Origin: CAXXOK01 sp963674895
Lineage (GTDB): Bacteria > Bacillota > Clostridia > Christensenellales > Aristaeellaceae
Reading direction: 5' to 3'
NCBI GenBank assembly: GCA_963674895.2
Contig: CAXXCY010000003.1
Location: 2,170,001 to 2,234,000 of the forward strand
Length of the DNA stretch: 64,000 bases
Below the pieces are notes generated by a model, which did not search any database, had not been told where the DNA came from, and worked only from the letters and a program-made list of their open reading frames with translations. Position 1 is the first letter of the stretch; the number at the start of each line of letters is the position of its first letter. Below are positions 34,900-46,200 of this stretch, in pieces. The position numbers and the translations under genes are program-made.

Positions 34900-36822
34900 T
34901 CATGTCGTCGTAGGTTTTTTTATCCTTTCTAACTCTCGAGTTCTTACTTTTTTATACACCCATAAATACGCCTTGCTTCTGATTGTCTCAATCAGAGCAA
35001 GAACTATTAGAATTGCTGACACCCCTGCGAGCGTCCAAAATGAGAAACCCTGAAAAAGTCCAATTACTATCTCAGCGATAGCTAGAATACTAATATACGG
35101 AACTCCAAAGACAGCTATTGTCCATAGTACGCTCTTGTTTTTACACGTTTTATCAAAACGAGCTTGATCTTTCGCTTCCAGCTGTGTGAGTTTTTCATTT
35201 ACTTCTTCGGTTGCGGCTACTTGCTCGCTTAACTGCTCCTTGGTTTTTGTATGTGCTGATACTTCGTCAGTGTACTTTTTATCAGAGCTGGCAATGATAT
35301 CATCGTAAACCTCAAGATAGGTTTTGTCGTTAAAACGAGCATAGTCTCCTTTTGTTACATTCATAAGTGCATCGGTCACGACTGGGTGTGACCTCATAAA
35401 CAAGTATCTCTTTTCATCAATCTCACCAGCCGCCTTGGCTGCGTTAAGTGATTGAATGAACTGGCCAAGCATTTTCTTTGAGGGCTTCAAAATGGAATAA
35501 CAGTCTGCCAGAAGTTGTTTACGACGATACTCAAGCATTTTGTCTGGATGATAGAACCACAAAACCGTGCCAAAGAGATCTGCTGAAATGCATACTGGTA
35601 TATGCCCAGAGTTTATACTCTTGTTACTCTCGTATTTTTTACAAACGTTGGCAATCGCACCGTTTTGCGTAATCATAATGTGTTTTGAATCCTGAATAGT
35701 CTGAGAAACCACTCCTTGCCGAATTCGATAAAGCATGATTATGGAACGGACATCAACTTTAATGCTGTACTCTTTTTCTGGTGGTATGTTGTACCCAGAT
35801 TCCCTATATTTTTCCTTGACCATTTGGTACAGTATAGACACGTCTTCTTGAAATAGATGCTCTAAAATATCAAAAGAAGTCTCTTTGATGGCAATGCCAA
35901 ACTCGGAAAGTTTCGCTTCTATGTTTCCGCAAAACTCAGTTATTCCTTGGCGGTCAAATTGTGCATCATGAAAAAAACGAGTAGCATTATTTGCTTTCGA
36001 CATATCGTAACTTGTAGAAGTAGCCCAGCTCCCCGCAGTAGTTATAATACCTTTGACCTCGGCAAGGTTATGGTCAAGAATTTGAACGCTGCAACCCGCT
36101 GACTTCATTTCCTTTATTAAAAACCGGACTGAATCCACGCGATCTTTGTCATCCATACCTAGAACGGAAAATACCAGTGGCGAATCGAGGTAAACTCTTA
36201 AGTCTTTGAACCCATCATTTTCTGATGGTTTGGCATAGAATATCGCTTGCTTTAGAATATTACTAAAACATATGGCTGACATGAAGTTAAAAAGTGGAAT
36301 ATTGAATTTTGATATATATTGAAGGTATTTTATCCAAGCAAAATCAAAGGGAGTAGTGTTTTCATCGGAATAAACGTCTCTATTCAGAATAATGCCTATG
36401 TCTTGCAAGTTAATAAATTCAAGAACATCGCTTTCGAGCGTTTCGTTGTTTACTGTGTATCCGTTGGAAGAGCAAAAAGACCTAAAGCCTTCCAGAAGCT
36501 CTATCCACGAAGACTCAAAGCCTGATAGATCCACCCTATACTGTTGCAATTTTTCATGAACGATTTCAAAGCGTTCCTTGACCCTCACAATTGCTTCATT
36601 ATTCACACCAACACTTAAAACCTGCCTCACGAATGTCAAAGGCACTGGGAACTGATATCGCTGTTCAAACTTATCGCACATGTCCTTAGCATCGACAACC
36701 GTCACTCCCTCTTCCAAAAGTATATTCGCAAAAAAGGAAAAATACACATCAAGGACGTTGTCACCGAGGCAACCAGACCGAAAAGCGGAATACAGTTTAA
36801 GAAATTCTTGCTCTTGATTCAT
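34900..36822 (-). CDS. Membrane-anchored protein with PIN-like region, defence-island context
   Basis: A 640-residue protein I do not recognise as a named family. The N-terminal 200 residues are mixed alpha/beta. From about residue 215 a PIN-nuclease-like pattern appears: LRVYLDSPLVFSVLGM (Asp after a strand), then VQILDHNLAEVKG (acidic Glu), later KHIMITQNGAIANV (a late strand before a helix). An acidic coiled coil (about 530-575) leads to two hydrophobic helices near the C-terminus (LWTIAVFGVPYISILAIAEI and WTLAGVSAILIVLALIETI) and a basic tail. So it may be a membrane-held nuclease. GGGAG precedes the ATG at 36822; a GTG at 36861 is less likely. A+T rich. Confidence 0.55.
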   Translation of the reverse strand: MNQEQEFLKLYSAFRSGCLGDNVLDVYFSFFANILLEEGVTVVDAKDMCDKFEQRYQFPVPLTFVRQVLSVGVNNEAIVRVKERFEIVHEKLQQYRVDLSGFESSWIELLEGFRSFCSSNGYTVNNETLESDVLEFINLQDIGIILNRDVYSDENTTPFDFAWIKYLQYISKFNIPLFNFMSAICFSNILKQAIFYAKPSENDGFKDLRVYLDSPLVFSVLGMDDKDRVDSVRFLIKEMKSAGCSVQILDHNLAEVKGIITTAGSWATSTSYDMSKANNATRFFHDAQFDRQGITEFCGNIEAKLSEFGIAIKETSFDILEHLFQEDVSILYQMVKEKYRESGYNIPPEKEYSIKVDVRSIIMLYRIRQGVVSQTIQDSKHIMITQNGAIANVCKKYESNKSINSGHIPVCISADLFGTVLWFYHPDKMLEYRRKQLLADCYSILKPSKKMLGQFIQSLNAAKAAGEIDEKRYLFMRSHPVVTDALMNVTKGDYARFNDKTYLEVYDDIIASSDKKYTDEVSAHTKTKEQLSEQVAATEEVNEKLTQLEAKDQARFDKTCKNKSVLWTIAVFGVPYISILAIAEIVIGLFQGFSFWTLAGVSAILIVLALIETIRSKAYLWVYKKVRTRELERIKKPTTT

Positions 36823-36850
36823 AATAACATCTCCCATAGTGTTATAAGTC

Positions 36851-37009
36851 CTATTCCACACCCAATGCCTTATACACGGCTTCCTGTGGTGTCGAATAGA
36901 ATATCAAGCTGAACGCTCCAATAAGGTCCGACGGAATGGATCCGATTTCAGCGGCGGAGGTTATCGGTATCAGTACTTTCTTGGCGCCGCTGTCTGGATA
37001 AATTCTTCT
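36851..37009 (-). pseudogene. brxL: 3' end of a brxL (Lon-like) gene
   Basis: The frame RRIYPDSGAKKVLIP, ITSAAEIGSIPSDLIGA and STPQEAVYKALGVE matches in shape the C-terminus of BrxL, the Lon-like ATPase of BREX defence. A TGA sits right before RRIY; the preceding bases read LLLKK in another frame, which suggests a frameshift. Nothing else of the gene is left. The stop lies 29 bases before the next gene's ATG, so they once shared an operon. Confidence 0.6.
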
Positions 37010-37041
37010 TCAGCAACAGACGAACCTAATTAATGATAATC

Positions 37042-40000
37042 TCAATCATCAAACCCAAAGCTTTCCACCCTTAGTGTTCTGCAGTTTTCCGTTACAGTCC
37101 TCACAATCGGCACCGGTGCACCAGCGGGAATATTAGCCTGCACATCTAGTTTTATGCTTACATTTGCGCCATCAAGTTGCATAACGTGGTTAATGACCTC
37201 ATCCATCAGCTTGCCAACATCCCGGTTGACGCGTGTGGTATCAATGTTGGCAGAGAGGAAAAAGTGATGGTTTGAAGGTGCCGGCGGCAGATCCGGAGCG
37301 CCCTCAACTGGCATACCTCCCATAATTGGCGGCGTACTCCCTGTGTTTGTATTACCGCTAACACCTGGTATCGCCAAAGGATCATCATTTAGCACTGGAG
37401 GCTTTTGCATTTCAGTCGCCTTTTGTGTGCGTGCTGCATCTTGCTTTACCAGATAGCCTTGCCTGGTAACGAAACCAACGTATTGATTGAACTTTAGACC
37501 AAGATAGTGCTCGTCGCTTATGCCCTCGGCATACCCGAAAAACTCATCAGAATTCACGCCGGTCTGAATGGCCTGCTCAAGTACATCGTAGGATGCCAAC
37601 CGTGGCAGGTAGCAGTACGTGCAAAGCATCTTCCAAAGGTCGTTGATGCCAAGCTCGCTCTTCTCCTTCCAGAGCAGCTTGTCTAGCTCCATCAGGAGCA
37701 AAGCGGGTGCCCATTGCGTGATGAGCTGTTCATTCTGCTGCATTTTCCGAGCCGCCTTCAAGACAATGCTTTCCGAACCGCCACGAATGCTGATGGCCTC
37801 CCATACAACGGTTTTCAGATCCACTTCTCGATCAATGTAGGGTACAAGCAGATATGCATATGTTTCCTGAATGCGTGAATCTACAGTTTGATTGCTGCGC
37901 ACCAGATTGTTTTGCGTTTCCCTATTTTGCGCAGCATCAAGGTTTAGATCCACGCTATCCGCCTGAATGGATTTCCAAGCAAGGTAGCGTTTCACCTCTT
38001 CATACAACGAGGAGATTGTGTTTTGATCCGGCGCAATAAAGGCAAGCATATTACGGTAAATACGCGGCGCAGTACCGCGTGTGTTTAGAATGTTCTCTGC
38101 TGCCTGGATAGCTTTATCTGTAGGCGCATTTGATTTATAGGTATCATGATGTTGAAGGATCACTAACCCGACATCCTGATCATCAGAAACATCCAACGAG
38201 GAATCGGGGCAGATATGGATACGACCAAAGGGACGATCCCTTCTGATAATCCGGAGTCTACGCTCAATCTCCTCTTCCACTTCCTCGGGAGAGCGCTGGC
38301 TCGCTCGATCCTCCACGGTTTTACGGAGCGTGGGGCGCGTATCAAACCAGAACCGATCTACGGAAGGGTTGCTGTACAGGTACGTGAGTGATATAAGCAA
38401 GGTATTCAAGGCATCGTTAAAGGTAGCGATGTTCTCACCCGGTTGTACTACGCCAAGGCGAATTCGCGAGGCTTCAAGCCCGCGTACCGTTTGGGTGCGT
38501 TCACTTGGTGCGCTGCCCAGCATGATGGTACGCGCCACGCGGCGCGCTGCCATAAGCTTGCCGAAACGGGGCATCTCCTGATCCTTTTGATAGGGGATGG
38601 ACGCCTTGCCATCCACCTCATGATCTACAATCGCATTCCAGTTCTCGCCTACATGGCGGGTCAGCTCATCACGGATGACGGGTACATCCAGCGAGATCGA
38701 GCCGGGCATAATGAGCAGCCCAGCGTCTTGATTCATCCATAAGTGATGCACCACAGCGGCCATCATGCGTAGTACGCCGCGAGTTTTTTGGAAACGCTCA
38801 ATAGTTGCCCAATCCTCATAAAGGCGGTCAAAAATCTCCGGATGTATAGGGTAACAGGAGCGCATCCGCTCGTAATAATCCACCTCTTTGGTTTTTGTTG
38901 GGAAGTCTGCATTGTTTTCCTGATACATTTGGCTGAAAGCTGCGCACACCTGATCGCGCCCGGCCTCATCCTTACAATTGAGGAATAGACGACGGCGGAC
39001 GATCTCAAAGCCTTCGTTGGCTGCAACAGGTTTCCAGATGGATTCCATGCGCCCGAAGGTGTGTTCGATAGCCTCCAACGCTTGCTGGCCAGCTTCACCG
39101 CCGATTTCGATGTTGGATTCGGGAATGGATGCCACGACCAAACTATTTTTACTGGCGCGTGCAGCTTCTGTAATTTCCTGAATAAAGATGATGAGATTAT
39201 CAAAGCTGCCTGCTGGCAGACCATCTACGTGATACAGCTTTTTTGCATAGGCGACCAACTCGTCAATTAAGACCAAGCAAGGGCCGCATTCATCAAAGAG
39301 CTTCTTTAGGGCTTCCGATCCGGGTGCTGTGCCTTTTTTATCCGATTCCCTAACAATGTCGTATAATTTGGGATTTCCAGCTTCAATAGCCAGTTGCGCG
39401 GCCATTTCACCCCAAAGCGTGTTGATGGTGATGCCCGGGAAATTCGTCATCCGCTTGCTTTTCGCCGGTTCCAATGCTGTACCCACCAGAACAGCCACAC
39501 GGCACACTGGCGGGCGTTCCATCTTGGCAGCTTCCAAAACGCCCTTAACATTTGCCACTTTGCTGGGCGCACGTCCGCGCAACAAATGGTAGAGTGCCAA
39601 CATGCTATGTGTTTTACCGCCGCCAAAAGCCGTTTTAAGCTGGATGACCGGCTCGCCATCCAAGCTGCCGACACGACGAAGCGCCTGTACCAGCAAGCCC
39701 TTCATGCCCTCGGTTACATAGGTGCGGGAGAAAAACTCAACTGGGTCTTGGTACTCATAGGCACCTTCACCTCGTGCCACCTGCGCCAAGTCGGCGGCGA
39801 ACTCCGCATTTTTATATCGTCCCTGCGCCACATCAGGATGCGGATCAATGACATTACGCCAACTGGGTAGTCCCTGTACGGGAGTGGTATGCATTACACC
39901 GGAAGGCTTCGCGGAAGATGTTGGTGCTTCTGTGGAAACCTTCGGCGTTGTATCGCGAGAGCCTAGTTCCGAACCATAACGAGTGGAGCGTAGCAGGTTT

Positions 40001-40428
40001 TGGATTACGGTTGCGCCTTTGGGATCAATCGCATCACAAAGGCGCGCCATGGTATCCAGCGCGCGCCAAGTATCATCGTCACTAAAGTCTTTCCCGGCAA
40101 TGTGCGCCCAAGCATTGCGAACTTCCTTGAGCTCCTTCGCCCAGGAGCGCACGGTGCGTGGCAGGCGGTAGTTGAATAGGTTGTTCCAATGCCGATCCAG
40201 TAACGTCAGGCAAGCGGCGATATCCAGCGAATCGATCCGCGCATCTTTATCCGCACCGGCAAACAGATCGGTGCGCATATACTCATCCAGTTGACCAACA
40301 ACTCCGTCTAACCACCAACGATCATTGACCTTATATTCATCAATCGTCTGCAATTCTTTTGTGATATAGGTCGCAAAGGATTTCCGCAGAATAGTAAAGC
40401 CCTGTCCGATCGTTTCATGGTTGCTCAT
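37042..40428 (-). CDS. DUF499 ATPase with Swt1-like HEPN domain (defence operon)
   Basis: An 1128-residue protein. Residues 1-140 look like a Swt1-family HEPN domain (a four-helix bundle that often cuts RNA), with KELKEVRNAWAH carrying the R-x4-H-like motif. The DUF499 ATPase has Walker A IQLKTAFGGGKTHSML and Walker B PCLVLIDELVAYAKK. A long C-terminal region of unknown fold follows, with Pro-rich linker. It ends the helicase, methylase, ATPase operon. AAAGGAGTG lies just before the ATG at 40428; the GTG at 40437 is too close. DUF499 genes are commonly found beside DUF1156 methylases. Confidence 0.85.
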   Translation of the reverse strand: MSNHETIGQGFTILRKSFATYITKELQTIDEYKVNDRWWLDGVVGQLDEYMRTDLFAGADKDARIDSLDIAACLTLLDRHWNNLFNYRLPRTVRSWAKELKEVRNAWAHIAGKDFSDDDTWRALDTMARLCDAIDPKGATVIQNLLRSTRYGSELGSRDTTPKVSTEAPTSSAKPSGVMHTTPVQGLPSWRNVIDPHPDVAQGRYKNAEFAADLAQVARGEGAYEYQDPVEFFSRTYVTEGMKGLLVQALRRVGSLDGEPVIQLKTAFGGGKTHSMLALYHLLRGRAPSKVANVKGVLEAAKMERPPVCRVAVLVGTALEPAKSKRMTNFPGITINTLWGEMAAQLAIEAGNPKLYDIVRESDKKGTAPGSEALKKLFDECGPCLVLIDELVAYAKKLYHVDGLPAGSFDNLIIFIQEITEAARASKNSLVVASIPESNIEIGGEAGQQALEAIEHTFGRMESIWKPVAANEGFEIVRRRLFLNCKDEAGRDQVCAAFSQMYQENNADFPTKTKEVDYYERMRSCYPIHPEIFDRLYEDWATIERFQKTRGVLRMMAAVVHHLWMNQDAGLLIMPGSISLDVPVIRDELTRHVGENWNAIVDHEVDGKASIPYQKDQEMPRFGKLMAARRVARTIMLGSAPSERTQTVRGLEASRIRLGVVQPGENIATFNDALNTLLISLTYLYSNPSVDRFWFDTRPTLRKTVEDRASQRSPEEVEEEIERRLRIIRRDRPFGRIHICPDSSLDVSDDQDVGLVILQHHDTYKSNAPTDKAIQAAENILNTRGTAPRIYRNMLAFIAPDQNTISSLYEEVKRYLAWKSIQADSVDLNLDAAQNRETQNNLVRSNQTVDSRIQETYAYLLVPYIDREVDLKTVVWEAISIRGGSESIVLKAARKMQQNEQLITQWAPALLLMELDKLLWKEKSELGINDLWKMLCTYCYLPRLASYDVLEQAIQTGVNSDEFFGYAEGISDEHYLGLKFNQYVGFVTRQGYLVKQDAARTQKATEMQKPPVLNDDPLAIPGVSGNTNTGSTPPIMGGMPVEGAPDLPPAPSNHHFFLSANIDTTRVNRDVGKLMDEVINHVMQLDGANVSIKLDVQANIPAGAPVPIVRTVTENCRTLRVESFGFDD

Positions 40429-40441
40429 GTGGGTCACTCCT

Positions 40442-43231
40442 TTATTCGAAAAGTTTCAACTGCTCCGGTGCTTCGGCCTGTATTTGTGCGGCCATGGATT
40501 GAATATCCAGCCAAGCGACCACGAGGTTATTATAGGCAAAACCTTCCTGCGCCCAGTTTTTTCGCTCGCAGATGGTATATAGGCGATAGGCTAGCGCCTT
40601 GGCGTTTTCAGCATTGCTGCCACATATTGTGTTCACGATCTGCGCACAGGCCTTTACGCCGCCTTTTTCCATAGCTCGTGCCAGTTGCTGGGTTAATAGC
40701 CATATGCATTCTTCATGATCGTTTACTTTTTCAGGTATTTCCTCGCGAGTTAGCAGGCGAACGCTGCCCTTGCCGGATGCCATAACCCCATCCTCTGCCA
40801 GCGCTTGAACGCTGGTGTTCTTTGCGCGTGCCAGTACATCCGCATCGCCGAATTTGAGTGTGTTGAAGGCGAACTGACTAAATATTTCCACACAAAATCG
40901 GCTTTCCCTGTCCAGCTCGCCCTCCTGCTCATTATAAAATGCATCCAGCTCTTGATTGATGATTTGCAATGCACTGCGCACACTCATGGCGCTACCATCG
41001 GATTCCAGTACGCTTTTATAACGGCTGAACACGCCAATGCCGGGGCCGATGGCACTTTGTGCCAAGTCGACTGGAGCGATATTGGCCCTTTGCAGGGTCG
41101 TCAGCGCGGGGCGCAGCTCGCGGTGCAGAGCATTGATAAATTCACGGCGTGTACAACTTGCAACGTTTTCGGCACGCTTGCGACAGACGAGGACTATGGA
41201 GGAAGCGAGGGCATTTGCACCGCTAGCAATAGAACGGTTTGACATTTCTGTGCGCATCGGCCATGTGCCTGTAATAGCAAATCCCGCGCGAATGATTGCC
41301 GAAAGCATTGTTTCCCAGCCAGTTGAAGCTGTTTGGGTAGCATCTTCTTCATCATCTTCGCTCTCGCTTTGCTTGAAAGCGTAATAGATCGTAACAGGGA
41401 TATCCTCTTTGGAATATGTATAGATCTGACAACATGTATTGAACATGCCATCCTCAAAGAAGTCGCGTGCATTTTCAGTACTACCGTTAAAGCGGTATGG
41501 AGTCGCAACCAGCTCTTCAACTTTGGGTACTAGCATAGTTCTAAAGAGCTTGGGATATGTATCTTTCAGCGCTTGACGCATCCAAATATAAAAGAAATCT
41601 GATAAGTCAGCATAGCCAATGTTATCATAATACGGAGGATCGGTTGATACCATGATGTCCCTCATACCATTGTCGCTCTGGGCATCAAATTGTTTCGCGC
41701 CACTCACTTTCGCTTTAATGGGGAAGTTAAGTATCACTTTATTAACCCAATCAAGCATGTTATCAAAACAGCCTGAGGAATTGCTAAATGGGTTCCCTTC
41801 TGCATAATCCCAAACCATGGGGATTGCTTGTCGCCCAAAAGTATTTCTTAAGCCTTCTCGAGTACTATCCCAACTGCAAATCGATGACCCTCGGTCTGCC
41901 TGTTTATCAATTATGAATGCCAGATACACCCCCACTGCTTCTCCATAAGCCCTAGCGCCCGTACCACCTGCCGAAAGTGGGGTATGGTCATTGCTACGAC
42001 CTGCGACTATCGCATCAGCTTCGGCTTTCTTTTGAGCTTCCTGTACAAGGCTGCTGAAGGTGGTTAGTGCGGTTAGCTGGCGGTTAGTAAAGAGCTTATT
42101 AAAAGTATCAAGCCCATAGTTTACACACCAAATATTCCGAGGGTCACTTGGTAATTGCGCTTGTGGATACTCATCTGGTTTAGGACACTGGGGTTTCTGT
42201 ATCTGTTCGGAATCAGGAGTAATATAGAGCCTTCCATTATTTCCTTCGGCAACAACAGCCATTAGCTTCGCACCCATTCGTTGTGACAGTGCTTCCGACT
42301 TGATATATTCACCCGTTGTAGCTTCTCCGCATAAAATACATTTGAACTTTGCTCCACGCGCAGTTTTCGACGGTTTGGGTGCTTGGTGCTTATCTGACTT
42401 TACTTGAAATTCGATGCTTTTATCATTCGTATTTAAAACGGGTTTAATATAAGATTCATTGCCCGATTTCTTAGATAAAACAAAACTGGAAACCAGCGGC
42501 ATCTCACACCCGCAAGCCGGGTTAGGACATTTCACTGTACGCGCCCAAATCCACGCAATCACGGTCGCTTCGCTGCCGCCCTGTTCTTTGGGTACTTTTA
42601 CCTTGGGGTACAGGTGCCCGATGCGCTTGAAGGCTTCCTGCTTCATCCATTCGCCATAGTAGCGCACATCCTCCGCCAGTCCAGATGCACCTTTCCATTG
42701 CTCATTAATTAAAGAGGCTCGGGCTTTTGGGTTAACGGGAGACATACCCGCGAACCTGGGTGGGATTTCAATCATGGCTTTGTTGATCATCACTGCGACG
42801 GGGTTTAGGTCGCTGGCGTGGGCTTCCAACCCTAACCGCTGTGCTTCCAGTGGAATGGTGCCGCCACCTGCGAAGGGATCCAGCAAGGCGGGCGGGTTGT
42901 TGTTGGTCGAGTGCATAATCTCCCGCTTGGCTTCGGCTAAAATACCTTCATTATTGCTGTTTTCCCAAATGACCAGTTTTCTGAGAATCGCAAACAAGCG
43001 CTCGCGCTCCTGCTGCTGCGCTTCCTCGGTGGGAAACTGCTCCGGGTGGCTGGAAGGGTCATCCACCAAAGAGCTCCAAATAACCGCGCGAGCGGTGGCT
43101 AGCGGGCGGCGTGCCCACCAAAGGTGCAAAGTGCTCGGGTGCCCATGGCGAATAGATTTCTCACGGGAGGACGCAGCATTGATGGCTTCAAGGGGGAGAG
43201 CGACTTCGATGAGCTTCTTGATTGGGGGCAT
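40442..43231 (-). CDS. DUF1156 DNA adenine/cytosine-N4 methyltransferase
   Basis: A 929-residue methyltransferase with the DUF1156 N-terminus (HPSTLHLWWARRPLATARAV). Motif I is LLDPFAGGGTIPLEA and catalytic motif IV is STDPPYYDNIGY. Two zinc-ribbon-like pairs of cysteines (CPNPACGC and CILCGEA) sit between. DPPY chemistry is exocyclic N-methylation, probably adenine. In defence operons this marks self DNA. It follows the helicase gene by 21 bases. Confidence 0.88.
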   Translation of the reverse strand: MPPIKKLIEVALPLEAINAASSREKSIRHGHPSTLHLWWARRPLATARAVIWSSLVDDPSSHPEQFPTEEAQQQERERLFAILRKLVIWENSNNEGILAEAKREIMHSTNNNPPALLDPFAGGGTIPLEAQRLGLEAHASDLNPVAVMINKAMIEIPPRFAGMSPVNPKARASLINEQWKGASGLAEDVRYYGEWMKQEAFKRIGHLYPKVKVPKEQGGSEATVIAWIWARTVKCPNPACGCEMPLVSSFVLSKKSGNESYIKPVLNTNDKSIEFQVKSDKHQAPKPSKTARGAKFKCILCGEATTGEYIKSEALSQRMGAKLMAVVAEGNNGRLYITPDSEQIQKPQCPKPDEYPQAQLPSDPRNIWCVNYGLDTFNKLFTNRQLTALTTFSSLVQEAQKKAEADAIVAGRSNDHTPLSAGGTGARAYGEAVGVYLAFIIDKQADRGSSICSWDSTREGLRNTFGRQAIPMVWDYAEGNPFSNSSGCFDNMLDWVNKVILNFPIKAKVSGAKQFDAQSDNGMRDIMVSTDPPYYDNIGYADLSDFFYIWMRQALKDTYPKLFRTMLVPKVEELVATPYRFNGSTENARDFFEDGMFNTCCQIYTYSKEDIPVTIYYAFKQSESEDDEEDATQTASTGWETMLSAIIRAGFAITGTWPMRTEMSNRSIASGANALASSIVLVCRKRAENVASCTRREFINALHRELRPALTTLQRANIAPVDLAQSAIGPGIGVFSRYKSVLESDGSAMSVRSALQIINQELDAFYNEQEGELDRESRFCVEIFSQFAFNTLKFGDADVLARAKNTSVQALAEDGVMASGKGSVRLLTREEIPEKVNDHEECIWLLTQQLARAMEKGGVKACAQIVNTICGSNAENAKALAYRLYTICERKNWAQEGFAYNNLVVAWLDIQSMAAQIQAEAPEQLKLFE

Positions 43232-43252
43232 GCGTTTAACCTCTTTCGGTGC

Positions 43253-46200
43253 TTAGTTTTCAATCACGCCGGCCTGTAAAAGAGCAGCGATCGCATAATT
43301 AACGCTTGTGGCAGTAAAGTCAGGTGCTGTGGTGAACGGTCTGCGCAGATAGGTAGTCTGCGTTTGCGTTCCATCCACCTCAACCAGTGCGAGGATAAAC
43401 TCCTCAGGCTTATTGAGCGCCGTTAATATCTCATTCTTGGTTACAGTAACAGTTGTTGAGCCTTTCTGCCTACCCTTGACTTCGACAAACCGAAGGCAGG
43501 GACCTCCGCCACGCCTCTCAAAGGGGATAGTGGACTCGATATCATACCCGACATTCCTTGCACTTACGTCTTGGGGTTGATAACCTAGTTCAATTTCTCT
43601 TTGCATCACGGCTTCCATGGCCGCCTTTTCGATGGCTGAGTGGTTCACCCCAAACAAATCACCGGTGTTGAGGTTGCCTATCAGGTGATTGAGCAAGCCT
43701 TGGGGAATGATCAGCGCGCCGCCAACGACCACAGGTGGGCAGGGGGATACACGTTTCTCCAAGTCCAACTCCGTCAGGCGTTTCTTCATCCGCGCCTGTA
43801 ATTCATCGGCGCGGCGCTGCGCGTTATCCGAATTGAGCTTGGCGTTGGGTTTGCCTGCTGCCTCCTTTTCCCGGAGATCACTGGCTCGCAAATCCCAGTA
43901 TTGGATTTCGCAGGTTAGGCGATCCTTCACAGCTTTGGCGATTTTGTCCGCCATTTGCTGCTTATGGGCTTTCACTTCCTGATAGTGCTTGGGTACTATC
44001 TGCTCAATGGCATAATGCAGCGCGCGATCTTCCACGCCGTGGGATAGCCACGCCTGCCCGTGCAGGTATTTTCGTACAGCCTCGGCTTCCGTCTCGCTAG
44101 CCGGACGATAATCTAGATAGGGAGCGTAACCGGCATTGCATGCGGTATCCGATTCGGTCAGTTCCACAAACTGCAAGGTTTTATTCACAATGCGCCGTGC
44201 TCCATTGGGGAGCACATGCCCATCCTGAATGGCATTCTCAATGTAGAATAGCAAGCGAGCGTTCTCGCTGGGATCGCTTTCGTCGATGAACAACGCACCG
44301 CGCTTGAGTACATCTGCGTTTTGCTCGCGTATTAGACCCAGCGTCGCCTCTAAAAGTGGGTGGCCAGGACAGAGTTGTGTCGCAGGAGTTAAGCCCTGAA
44401 TATTGCAATACTGTTTATCAAAGCAAACACGCTCGTACCGTTGCAGTACCGGCTCTCCAAAGCCAATAATAGTATCCCGGTTGCGAATTTTGAACGGCAC
44501 CGTGGTTATTTCGAACCGCCCTTTCTCCCGTTTGCGGATGATGCCGCCAAGCGAATGGAACGCTTCCAGAAAAAACGCCTCAATAAAGTGCGGCTGGAGC
44601 TTGTGCGTCTCCATGCGCTCCATATCCTCACGAATTGCCATAACCTTATGTATGTCCATGGTGTCTTCGGTTAAGGCGCGTTCCTCTAATAGGGCACGCA
44701 GCGCATCCCGGTTGAGTGAGTTATCCACCACCTGGTTGAGCCTTGCTCTTGTTTCCGGCGAATTACCATAACGGATGGCTTCAATCAGCAATTCGCGTAG
44801 GGGTTTATTATCAAAGGTAATTTTACCAAGAATATCGAACACCTTGCCGCTTAACGCAGAGCGTTCTTCTTCCAGCTTTTCGAGAAGACGCTGGAATACA
44901 GCGCCCTCGCGCGTTTCCTTGGATACAAGGTTCCAAAGATAGCAAACCTCAGTCTGCCCTATACGGTGAATACGGCCAAAACGTTGCTCCAGACGATTGG
45001 GGTTCCAGGGGAGGTCGTAGTTGATCATCAGGTGTGCTCGCTGCAGGTTGATGCCTTCGCCAGCCGCATCGGTTGCGACCAGAATGCGTACTTCTTTATC
45101 CTGTTTGAAAAGCTCCTCCACCTTGCGGCGATCATCGCGGAGCATACCGCCATGAATTGTTACCACAGCTTCGTTTCTACCAAAAAGCGTGCGTATTTTA
45201 TTGGTAAGGTAGCTGAGAGTATCACGGTGCTCTGTGAAGATGATCAGCTTCTCACGCTGACCATCCTCGCTAAACATTAGCTTATCATCCTGTAAAATCG
45301 AGGAAAGCTCATCCCACTTTTTATCGGTACCACTAGCACGTACCGTATTCGCCATGGATTCAAGCCTGCGTAGGATGCGAATTTCTGCCTCTAACTCAGC
45401 AATGGTGGTTGCGGCGGAAGCTTGGTCCGCCACTTCCTCCTCGGTTTGCTCCAGCTCGACTGAGGGAAGGTCGTCTACATCATCCAAATCCTCTGGGATA
45501 TCAAATTGCCACTCCATTTCGGCAGCACGTTTGCCTTGTTTTTCCTCAGTTAAGCGGGCTTCCAGACGTTCGCGTCTGCGTCGGAGGGATTGATAGATTG
45601 CCTCCGGGGAGGAAGCCAGTCGACGTTGGAGGATTGTCAAAGCAAAACCGACTGTGCTCTTGCGCCCCCCAGTCAGTCGATCCGCCCTGTTAAACTCATC
45701 TTCCACATATCTGGTAACGGCGGCATACAGTTGCGCTTCGGCAGGCGATAGATCGTAATTGACAGTATAAGCAATCCGCTCTGGGAACAGCGGTGTACCA
45801 TCAAATTTCAATAGGTCCTCTTTGACCATACGGCGCATCACATCGGATACGTCGATGGATTGGTTGCTGGTGCGACAGGCACCTTCGAACCGGTCGCTAT
45901 CCACAAGCGACATAAAGAGTTGAAAATCTTCTTCCTTGCCGTTGTGCGGTGTAGCCGTAAGCAGCAAAAAGTGCCGGGTGATGCCGGATAATAATCGCCC
46001 TAGCTGATAACGCTTCGTGTACTTAACTTCGCCACTCCAAAAGGTGGCGGACATTTTGTGCGCTTCATCACATACGATCAAATCCCAATCGGACACTTTC
46101 AGTTTTTCCTGTAATTCTGTATTGCGCGATAGCTTATCCAAACGTGCAATACAATAATTCATTTCAGTAAAAACGTTGCCCGTGATAGCGGACTCCAAAC

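Noticed and set aside
40805..41242. Plus-strand frame opposite the DUF1156 methylase
   Set aside because: No ribosome site and no domain; the methylase frame is certain.
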